Of a stretch of 64,000 nucleotides of DNA, positions 12,141 to 21,400 are shown one piece after another; positions within the stretch are counted from its first letter, which is position 1, and the number at the start of each line of letters is the position of its first letter. Below the pieces are notes generated by a model. That model searched no databases and had not been told where the DNA came from. It saw only the letters and a program-made list of their open reading frames with translations. Both the position numbers and the translations under genes were made by a program. This stretch comes from Pithys albifrons albifrons (Eukaryota > Chordata > Aves > Passeriformes > Thamnophilidae), in the NCBI RefSeq assembly GCF_047495875.1, contig NC_092497.1, forward strand, positions 81,291,749 to 81,355,748, written 5' to 3'.

Positions 12141-12737
12141 ATCCACCTGTCACCTTTAATGTCTAATTCCTTATAAAAACTTTCAATATGCATTCTATTC
12201 TCTGGATTCTTTACCCCCACTCTATCCATTCAAAATGTCCCCAAGACTTTACCTGCATGGTATTTCTTATTCTGTAATTCATATTATTTCAAGTATCTTG
12301 ACCTCATATTTGCCAACCTGCCACTTTGTACTCCTCTTGTCATATTACTTCCTACTGTTCTGCTCTGACAGCCTGTCCCTTTGCTCTGTTGCTCTTTGTG
12401 CAGCTCTGTGCTTCCCTTAGGCATGGAACAATCTCTGTCCTTTGCTTAGATGCTGGTTGAATACCATGAACTGCTGTGATGAGATACAGCTGTTAACAGC
12501 AGCAAAAAAGTAGCAGCACAGCATCACATCTTTATTAGTTGTAGGTATGTTTATTATTTTATCTTCTACTGGGTGTCCTTTGGAAAACAGCTGCACTTCT
12601 TTACTCGGGATGTTTGTGTTTAAGGCTGTGGATACTATCAGCATTGTCTCCTCATTACTCCATCTAATTGAATTCTCGGACAGCAAATCAGCATGATAAA
12701 CGGAAAGTAGTGTGGCTTGCTGTGGTGTTGGAGGTCT

Positions 12738-13023
12738 TGTAGCAGAACTCAAGTTTACATGTAGCCAAACATGTAGCATGTTTACATTGTAGCTGAACAC
12801 AACATGCATATGAAGTAAGGGTGAGATGCTCCAAGCTCTCTTGCATTGCTGGTGACTCGGTGCACCCAAGGAGAGCCTGTCATGAAACAGCTGCCTTCCT
12901 TACGGTGATAAGTACTACATATATTTAAAGGCTGGCTTCTCTTGGGTGTTGTAACAATAAACACGTGTCTCCTGTTTGATTGTCTGAACATGTGAATTGG
13001 GTGAATTGCTCTTTGCTCTTCCA
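12738..13023 (+). mobile_element. Candidate small solo LTR of an alpharetrovirus-like element
   Basis: The layout fits a compact avian retroviral LTR: a TGTAGC start (several phased copies at 12738-12793), an AACATGCATATG segment, a TATA-like CATATATTTAAAGG at about 12917, and AATAAA at 12955-12960 only some 40 bp downstream, implying a very short R region. A plausible end is TTCCA at 13023. Flanks AGGTCT and AGGTAG match in 4 of 6 positions, so the target duplication is doubtful. No internal retroviral gene adjoins it. The older TGTAGC at 12788 could be the true start. Confidence 0.4.
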
Positions 13024-13201
13024 AGGTAGGCAGAGTGGGCAGCTGGCTTTTTTAAGCTACTAATGTCAGTATGAGTTATAGACACTGGCTTAGCTTTAAT
13101 TTGGCCTCATCAAAACAGAGTGAACAGCTGCAGCATGAGTCTGTAGTGCAGATGGACTTGACCTGAAGGACAGTAAATTGTAAGTGTGCTTTCTTCATGG
13201 G

Positions 13202-13490
13202 CTTTAGTCTTCATAAACCCATTTAGTAGAACTGTTAATTGTAGCTATATATGCCCAAGTCACTGTATGTGCAGGGATCTCTATAAATCTGCTTTGAGGG
13301 AGATTCCAGACTGAAATGGTGCACAGGGCAGCTGCTGTGGAGCAGAGATGCTGTTAGATTTACCTGCCTCTCAAGGCAGTCCTTTTTGGCTCCTCTACCT
13401 TGTGAAGGAGTAGCAATTTGACAAAGTAGCAACCATCTTTCAGCTATGGAAGCCTAGTTATAAAATGCTAGGTTCTCAGAACTGAAAAGC
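13202..13490 (+). repeat. Copy A of a short dispersed duplication
   Basis: The core at 13403-13490 matches 23394-23483 at roughly 84 percent by eye (both contain CCTAGTTATAAAAT and AACTGAAAAGCTA). A shared CTTTAGTCTTCATAAA lies at 13202-13217 in this copy and immediately before the core in the other, implying about 165 bp of extra sequence here. No known repeat family was recognised. Confidence 0.6.
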
Positions 13491-14217
13491 TAGGGGTTTT
13501 TTTCTAACTTCTGTCTACAGCTTGGAAGTTCCTAGCCATAAGCACGTTGATGGAACGTCTTAATAATTTTAATGGACCTGGACCAGATCCTAATCATTAC
13601 CTCTCCCCTTCTACTTGCCGTTAACTGTGGGCTCTTGTGCAATGAGGTTCCAGACAGAAAGATTTCCTAAGATGTGATTCATATCCAGTTGTCAGTTTGC
13701 AATGCCTTTCTCATCTGCATACTTACAGACTGTAAGGACTTGCATTTGAATTCTCTGCTCTGGGAACATATGTTCTACTAATTATTTAATTTCTTAAGTC
13801 AAAAACTTTCTGAAGGAGTCAGTAAAATTCCCACTACTCTTGCAATGATTTCCTTAATATTGGAAGAGCAGAACTGCCAACTTATATTTTCCTAATGCTC
13901 GAAAACCTCTTTTTAAACTACTTCTAAAATAGATCTCAGTACATACAGAAATTAGAATTATATATCATCTTCTTTCAAAGAATGGAGAGAAACAGAATGG
14001 TCCTGAAACTCTTCTTCAGGACCATATTTCATGCCTCTTCATATTTACATAAAGGTTTATTCATCTAATATTTCTGTAATAAAGTCTTCTCAGTGTGACA
14101 CATCAACAAAAACTATGGCTAAATTGCAAAGGGTGTGGTACTCTCATGTTTTGTATTGCTCTCTAAGCAGTAATATCTGCCTTTAGAAAAGGCGATCACT
14201 TCTTTTTCAGGGTAAGA
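13491..14217. other. Intergenic, nothing recognised
   Basis: AT-rich sequence between the duplication copy and the CR1. I see no supported gene, RNA or repeat. Confidence 0.6.
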
Positions 14218-15238
14218 ATCATAGAATCACAGAATCAATTGGGTTGGAAAAGACCTCCAAGATCATCGAGTCCAACCCTTGGTCCAACTCCAGTCCATCT
14301 ACCAGATCATGGCACTCAGTGCCATGTCCAATCTGTGTTTAAAAATCTCCAGGGATGGTGAATCCACCCCCTCTCTGGGCAGCCCATTCCAATGCCTGAT
14401 TACTCTCTCTGTAAAAATTTTTTTTCTGATCTCCAACTTAAATTTCCCCTGGCAGAGCTTGAGCCCATCGTGCCCCCTTGTCCTATTGCTGAGTACCTGG
14501 GAGAAGAGACCAGCCCCCACCTGGCCAGAACTTCCCTTCAGGCAGTTCCAGACAGTGCTGAGGTCACCTCTGAGCCTCCTCTTCTCCAGGCTGAACACCC
14601 CCAGCTCCCTCAGCCTCTCCCCACAGCACTTGTGCTCCAGTCCCTTCACCAGCCTTGTTTCTCTTCTCTGGACCCGCTCCAGCACCTCAATATCCTTTCT
14701 GAACTGAGGGGCCCAGAACTGAACACAACACTCAAGGTGTGGACTCACTAACGCAGAGTCCAGGGGAAGGGTCACTGCCCTGGTCCTGCTGGCCACACTA
14801 TTTTTGATACAGGCCAGGATCCCATTGGCCTTCTTGGCCACCTGGGCACACTGGTGGCTCATGTTGAGCTTCCTGTCAATTAGTCCCCCCAGGTCCCTCT
14901 GCCTGGCTGCTCTCCAGCCACTCTGTGCCCAGCCTGGAGCGCTGCAGGGGGTTGTTGTGGCCAAAGTGCAGGACCTGCACTTGGCCTTGTTGAACTTCAT
15001 CCCATTGGAATCAGCCCATCTCTCAAGTCTATCCAGATCCCTCTGCAGAGCCCTCCTGCCTTCCAGCAGGTCGACACTCCCTCCCAACTTGGTGTCAGGA
15101 GCAAATTTGCTGATGATGGACTCAATCCCCTCATCTAAATCATCAATAAAGATGTTAAACAGGACTGGACCCAACACAGACCCCTGGGGAACACCACTGG
15201 TGACCGGCCGCCAGCTGGATGCAGCTCCGTTCACCAGC
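14218..15238 (-). mobile_element. CR1 LINE, 3' 1 kb with open RT C-terminal frame
   Basis: Reverse-oriented CR1 beginning with its 3' tail (AATCATAGAATCACAGAATC). The minus strand keeps an uninterrupted frame from about 15238 down to 14299. It includes the reverse transcriptase C-terminal half ([32 protein letters not shown]) and the downstream CR1 region ([20 protein letters not shown]). The catalytic FADD-type motif reads FAPD, so the copy cannot be active even apart from its 5' truncation. It is among the youngest-looking CR1 copies here, similar to the one at 62793-63537. Confidence 0.95.
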
Positions 15239-16378
15239 AATATATCCAGGAAAATAATAATAGCTTTGTCAGTGCAAGGGCACTTCATGGTGCACCTGAA
15301 TTATAAGTAACACACAAATGTTTGAATTCACCATGAAAACAGATCTAAGACACACTGTGTTTTCCTTTGTCTCTAAACCAAATGACATTCAGTTACTCAT
15401 TCTGATGGAACACAGATAACAATTTTCTTGGGCCATTTGAAAAATTGTAATTCTGCTTATATTTCATAGGCCTTAATCCCTATTCTGCAATTTTAAGACA
15501 AGCAAGTAACTGGATTTGCTTTTCATTTTAAATCACAATGTTCTATTTATGTTTGGGCCATTAAGTCATCAGAAATCCCCTTCTGGGGGTTTAGAGGCAG
15601 TGGAAAAGCAAAAGAGGAAGTAGTTAGACTGCCATCCAAAATTCACTGCTCACAGTTAAAAGGAAGCTGTGCAATATTCCACTTTTGTTTACATATAAGG
15701 AGAGAAACATTATGAAAATGCACATGGGAGTGTGTTTTTGAAACTTGTGGGACAAAGTCAGCAAGTTTCAGTGAGAGCATGGCATACACTTTGTGATGGC
15801 GTTTCATGTTAATGGTCTCCTACTGTTAGTTATGGGCCTGCTTACTGCTGTTATATTTAATTCTTTATTTTTCCTGTGGCAGCTGGAGATTATTTAAAAT
15901 AAATGACCTTGTTGTGTTTCTCCTAGGAGATAAAATCCAGGGAAGTCTAGCCTCCTGCCATGCCAGATCCTGAGTTTTAACATAAGAAACTAGGCATGTG
16001 TTTTAGCTGACTAAGTGAGGGGAAGGGAGCTGTCTGTCATGCGTCAAGAGTTGGTGCTTTTCTCCTTGGAAATCATATTGCCGGGGGGGTGGAGGGTGGG
16101 AAGGAACTCAGCCTGAGTTTTATCTTACTCCATTAAATTCACATGGGAAGCAACTTCCTTTTAGAGTTACATTTCTCTCTGAATGTGGCCGCCTTCTGAA
16201 AGATGTTTGTAATTTAAACCCGTTTGTGATTACCTCTAATATAGTGGGAAATACACACACAGATTTACAGGCAACATGTTAACAGAGTTAAACAAGTATG
16301 TCTTGCAGCAACTGCACCAGCTTTAGAGCTGCCAGTGTCATTTTCTCCTTTCTTTCAGCAATATTTTCCCCTCCCCTT
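15239..16378. other. Intergenic, nothing recognised
   Basis: Unique-looking sequence with a short G-rich run at 16082-16100. I see no supported gene or repeat. Confidence 0.6.
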
Positions 16379-16999
16379 TGTCCTAGTTCAGCAGGAGGGA
16401 CCAGCTAACCCTGTGTGGGGTAATCAAAGCTGTGTATTCTACCCCCTCTATTCATTCCCCAAGGACAATGGGCCATTAGCAGCAGCTGCCCAGGGAGCCA
16501 TTATCACCTTCACACCCAGCCTGAGGGGGCGGAGCTGGGCCATCAACAGTTCAACACCCCCTGGCTCCCAGAGTTAATCACCCATTGTGTGAGTCCCCGC
16601 CCAGGGGGAGGGACTGGGTGCTCCCTGAGGGTACATAAGGGGTGGGTAAGAAGACCTCGGGAACTTCTCGTCGGATCCAGAGGAGCAGCAGGACCTCGAC
16701 AGGAGGAGATCACCGCTCTCACCCAGACCACAGCCCTCGCCTGCACCAACAGGTTTTTCTTTTCCTTTTGCTCTGGACTTGGGGGAACCACAGGGGTCTC
16801 AGCACAAGGGCAAACAAACCCCCTTGGGTTTGTGCCCCAGGACACTGGGTTATACTGCTGGGGTTTTGTGAGTTGAAAGCAATTTCCCTTTGTGTGTCAG
16901 TGTTGTTATTGTAATATTATTATTAAATTTTAGGTCTGACTTATAATCTCTCTCGTGGTGAGTTCATTTCCCCTGCTGGTTCGCATTTAAACCAGCACA
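16379..16999 (+). mobile_element. Solo LTR of an endogenous retrovirus, 621 bp, upstream of CLTA
   Basis: Termini TGTCCTAGTT and AACCAGCACA form an imperfect inverted repeat (8 of 10) with TG...CA ends. A TATA-like GTACATAAGG lies at 16631-16640 and ATTAAA at 16922-16927, which gives plus orientation with U3, R and U5 in order. No gag, pol or env remains, and no convincing target duplication was found (flanks CCCCTT and TCTTTC). It ends about 1.09 kb upstream of the CLTA start, on the same strand. Confidence 0.75.
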
Positions 17000-17024
17000 T
17001 CTTTCCTCTCTGCTGTGCCAGTGA

Positions 17025-17510
17025 ACTCTTGCAGGGTCAGCAGGTTGGAGGAGGTGATTCTTGCCCTCTACTCTGCTCATCAGACTCCACCTGGAGCACA
17101 GCACTGTGTGCAGTTCTGGTGTCCCCAACAAAAGGACATGGAACGACTGGAGCAAGCCCAGAGGAAGGCCACAAGTTTGGAAAGAGGACTGAAACCAGTC
17201 CCTGTGAAGGGCAGGCTGAGGAAGCTGGGGCTGCCCAGCCTGGAAAAGAGACCTCACAGCAGCTTCCAGTCTGTGAGGCCTGTGGCGAAGCCTTAGAGGG
17301 AATCCTCGTCAGGAACTGTAGCGGTAGGACAGAGAGTCATGGGTACAAACTGAAAGAGGGGAAATTTAGGCGAAATATTTTCTTTACTGCGAGGGTAGAG
17401 AGACATGGGAACCGGTTGCCCAGAGAGGCTGTGGAGTTTTCCTCACTGGAGACATTCAAGAGCCGTCCGTACATACTCCTGTGCCATGTGCTGTAGGACG
17501 ACCCTGCCTG
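17025..17510 (+). mobile_element. CR1 3' fragment upstream of CLTA
   Basis: Plus-oriented. It contains CACAGCACTGTGTGCAGTTC, AGAGGAAGGCCACAAGTTTG, AAGCTGGGGCTGCCCAGCCT and GTTGCCCAGAGAGGCTGTGG, all CR1 3' landmarks. It is frameshifted, and the usual 3' tail is not evident. Confidence 0.85.
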
Positions 17511-17687
17511 CGCAGGGTGTTTGGGCCACGACCCACTCTGGTCCTTTTCTGCCCGACCTGTTCTGTGAGTGTCTTTTTTGAAGCTTCCCAATGCCAGAGA
17601 CAGCACGCAAAGTCACGGCAGAAAGACGAACCCATGTTTTTTTTATGTACTCTGCGGGTCACGGATACGCCTCAGAGACGCCAACAC

Positions 17688-17872
17688 ACGGACACAGACC
17701 CCCCCCCCCCCACAGGACACAGACCCCCCCCCCCCCCCCCCCCCAGTACACAGACACCCCCCCCCCCCCAGGACACAGACCCCCCCCCCCCCCCACGGGA
17801 CACAGACCCCCCCCCCCCCCCACGGGACACAGACCCCCCCCCCCACAGGACACAGACCCCCCACAGGACCCT
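17688..17872 (+). repeat. Poly-C tandem repeat, CLTA promoter
   Basis: About seven units built on GGACACAGAC followed by runs of 6 to 20 C and a CACAGG or CACGGG spacer. It ends about 215 bp upstream of the CLTA start codon. The opposite strand is a series of long G runs able to form G-quadruplexes; the C strand could form i-motifs. Exact C counts may carry sequencing or assembly error. Confidence 0.93.
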
Positions 17873-18480
17873 GCCGGGGCCCGAGTGGGGCCGAGTGGGG
17901 CCCGAGCACCGCCCCCGCCCGGCCCGGCCCCGCCCGCCGCCAGAGCCGCTGTGCACGCTGATTGGCTCTCGCCCCGCAGCCCCGCCGCCGGGCTCGGTGA
18001 TTGGCCGCAGCTGGCCGTGCCGGCCCCTGATTGGCGCGGCTGCCCGGCATAGGCGCGGTGCGGCGCCGCACCGGCCGAGCCCGCCCCAATGGCCGACATG
18101 GAGCTCTCGGGAGCCGGAGCCGGAGCCGCGCTGCCGCCCCAGCCGCCCGCCGGCAACGGGGAGCCCGACGGCGGGGAGGAGGACCCCGCCGCCGCCTTCC
18201 TGGCGCAGCAGGAGAACGAGATGGCAGGCATCGAGAACGACGAGGGCTATGGCATCCTGGAGAACGGCGAGGTGCCCGAGGCGCTGCAGGGTCCCGGCGG
18301 CCTCAGCGAGGGTACGCCCTGCGGGAGTGGCGGGGCGGACGGGGCCGAAGGGTCGCGGCGCCCCTTCTCCCTCGCAGGCGCTGTGTGTGGGCGGGGGCAG
18401 CACCGGCAGGACCCTCGGCCCGGGTGCTGCCCCGAGCAGGGCTTGGCTGCCCCAGAGGGGGCCCCGGGGCAGGGTTGGAG
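17873..18480. promoter_or_regulatory. CLTA: CpG island and promoter of CLTA
   Basis: CpG-dense interval over the 5' end of CLTA. Three inverted CCAAT boxes (ATTGG) are at 17961, 18000 and 18030, within 130 bp of the ATG, spaced 39 and 30 bp. No TATA box is seen. This is the expected layout for a housekeeping promoter. Confidence 0.8.
18089..18311 (+). CDS. CLTA: CLTA exon 1 (residues 1-74)
   Basis: ATG at 18089 within CCCCAATGG. It encodes the variable N-terminal tail and the conserved block at residues 30-52. It ends one base into Asp75 at donor GAGG|GTACGC, a rather weak donor for a constitutive exon. Confidence 0.95.
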
Positions 18481-21400
18481 CCGCTCTGGGTGTGCTGTGC
18501 CACAGGGGGAGCGGCCGCACTGCTCCCTCCGGTGCATTTTGTATCTCCTGGAGGTGCCCACGGTGTGTACTGATGAGAACGGTGCTGATCCCCTCTAATC
18601 CAGGAGCCTGCCTGTAAGGAAGGGCCCCTGAAAGCAGAGTAAATCTGACACTTGGGTTTCTTGTCTTCAGCGGGCTTTATCTTAAAGTATAAGAGCAGTT
18701 AAGCTAATGTTTAATTTTACTAAACCATTAGCCTTTGTTCCTTGGTAACCTTTGTACTGAATGTGACAAAACTGACGCTGCAGAACCCTCGTCCAGAGAA
18801 GGGTGGCTGTGTGTCTTCGCACTACAGGTTAGTGTGCTTCCAGTTAGTCTAATGGTCGCCAAAGCAGCCCTGAATAAACCCTTCGGATTAGAAAAGGTTT
18901 CAGCTGAGGTCTGAATGGAAGGGAGTTGATGCTGCAACACTCTTGGAAGACCTTGCTTCTGCTTCTCCCTAGGTCCACAGGAACTGTTTGTTCTCATGTG
19001 ACATTCGTTTGTCACTGGGAGGATGGTGCTCTGGTTCTTCAAACTGAGTTGAATAACTTCACTCCCCAGTTCACTGTCAGAACATCTTTAGAATTAAGTC
19101 TTCTTTTTGCAGCCTGATTTCTGAAATGACGGGTGAATCTTACATAAGAGGATGCAGGTTCATAATATCTCTTGGAATAAAGCTCTACTAGACATATTGA
19201 ATGATGGTGACCTGCTACTTCCAGTGCTTATTTAGTGGTAGCACTGGCCTTAGCATCAGTTCATTCAAGAAGTCCAAAACATATGGATTACATACTTCCT
19301 GTAAAAAGGGTTGTTTACTGAGGAGTAACTTGCTTCAGCACTAGAGCATGAGGATAATTATCACAGCACCATCCTGTTTTGATATCAAACATTATTTGAC
19401 TTCCGTATTCTATGTATAGTTTCTATGTATAGAAACAGACACAGGGGACACTTTGCTTCTTACTTTCAGAGACAAACACTATGGCTTACATTGTCTTTAT
19501 GTTTCAAACAGTCTCTGGAACATTAAAGTAGCTGAGAACTATTTTCTTTGCAGAAAGTTCTGTCATTGGTCTTTATCACAAGATGCTAGAATCAGCAAGA
19601 ATCATTCCATCTCCACATGCATGCAGTGTGACTGTTGCAGAGTATTTCCTTGTCAAAAAGTCAGTTTGTTAAATGCTTCTAGATTGGTTTGATATCTAAA
19701 AGTGGTTCTTAAACTGCTTTTCAAGAGTGGTTTTTTCTCAAGTCACATACATTGACTTGTCATGAAATGCAAAAGTGTTACCGGAGAACTTTCTCTATAA
19801 AGAAGTTCATAAAATAATAATTATGATAATGATCTCAGGATCTGGGAAGTCTAAGTGTGAGCTCTGTCACCTTGCTTTCTTGTGTGCACTGGGATTGCAT
19901 TTAGGCTCTGACCAGTTAACTGGGGATGGGGGATGGTGCTAGTGGACATTTGGTCATCCTGTTTTTCAACAGAGCATTGATTTGTTGACTGTCAGAGCCT
20001 GAACACTTTCCCTCCTGCAGCCATGTAAAATGTACTGGTTCAGGCATGGTGACAAAAGATCTAAGGACTTCTGTTGCCATTTGTGTTAGAGATTTCTTAT
20101 CGTCTGGTCAGTACATTAATACATATCAGACAGTTGTAGTCTCTAGTGCAGATTAGCTTATCAATTGTTTTGTAATTAAATAAGTAAATGTAAATTGCTT
20201 GAAACAATGCAAATTCTTATGTAAATCCTTAAGTATCGTGATCAGGGATTTATGGATTTACCTTTTTTAGCCATAACCTTTTTGGATCTCCTTATTTGCA
20301 GGTCTGTTGGATAGGTTTTCTTTCCAAATACTGGGCCAAAGTAATAAATAACTCTAGCAGCTCTCAGCTGAAGTTAAATGTCTTAACTTCAAATGTGGTT
20401 ACAAGCAGTCGCCAACTTCTGGAATACACTTTTAAGAATCATAGTGACTCATCAACAAACAGTTTTTAAATTGCAATCTCCTAATAAATGATTAGATAAA
20501 TACATGGACAGAAGTGATCTTCATGGATTGTTAATATCAATATTGGAAATTCTGTTAATTGTAATGGTGGATACTGGGTGAGTATGGGGGGAATGGAAGA
20601 ATGTTGCCAAGCTTATGTGTCTCACACATCATCACTTCATTTTGCTGTGATCAGGGTGGGAATACTGTCCAGATCCAGTAGGCCATTCGTTATGTAAGGA
20701 GCTATTGCTGTTCAAGCCTCCTTGGCATGTGAAAGATGAAGCATAACCACTGCTTCAGAGAGCAGGAAGGGCTGTATGAATGAACTAATAAAATACTCTT
20801 GCCTAGTTATTAGTAGTTATTAGTAACTTGATGTCTTATGAGATTTCCTCTTCAATGACAAATCAGTGTTTACATGTATTTAGTGAAATTCTTCATTTCT
20901 TTCCAGCCTGACAATACTAGGTCTTCAGGTCGTATCAGTTCACTTGCCATGTTGTCTGGGCATGAGAGAGTGAGTTCAAGTGGAGGTTTATGGCTTCTGT
21001 GTGTCAGTATAAAAATCTTGTGACAGTTTAGTTGAGTAGCCTCTTAGAGAGAATTTCATTCAAAGGCAAGCAGTTATGTATGTTAACAATTATGCAAACA
21101 CACACAAGTTTAATGTAGGCTGAGGAGTCTCAAACATTGCCTTCAAATTTTCAGGCTCTGTTAGTTTTATGTTAACTTGACTGAATGATGTTTCTCCATC
21201 TACCAAAGATGTTCATCAGGCTCTAGCAATTAAAAACCCTAATTGTGTTTGGTATTTGTCCAGAAACTGCATTGAATAGCCTTTCAGGATCTGAATATCA
21301 GTTTGCTTTAGGAAAGAAGTGATTCTACCTGTCTTTGTAGTTAGCACCACACAGAGAGTGAGTTACTTTTCTGTGACTATTGGTATTTTTAGTTAATCGT

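Noticed and set aside
12417..12869. 150-codon minus-strand open frame in the intergenic region
   Set aside because: No recognisable domain, start context or splice sites, and it overlaps the possible LTR. It is plausible as a chance frame.
16351..17005. TCTTTC as target duplication of the 16379 LTR
   Set aside because: The 5' copy at 16351 is 22 bp away from the LTR start, so it does not flank the element directly; I leave the target duplication unassigned.
17481..18617. 378-codon frame ahead of and overlapping CLTA exon 1
   Set aside because: Poly-Pro translation of the poly-C array joined to CpG-island sequence; the real CLTA start at 18089 is in another frame.
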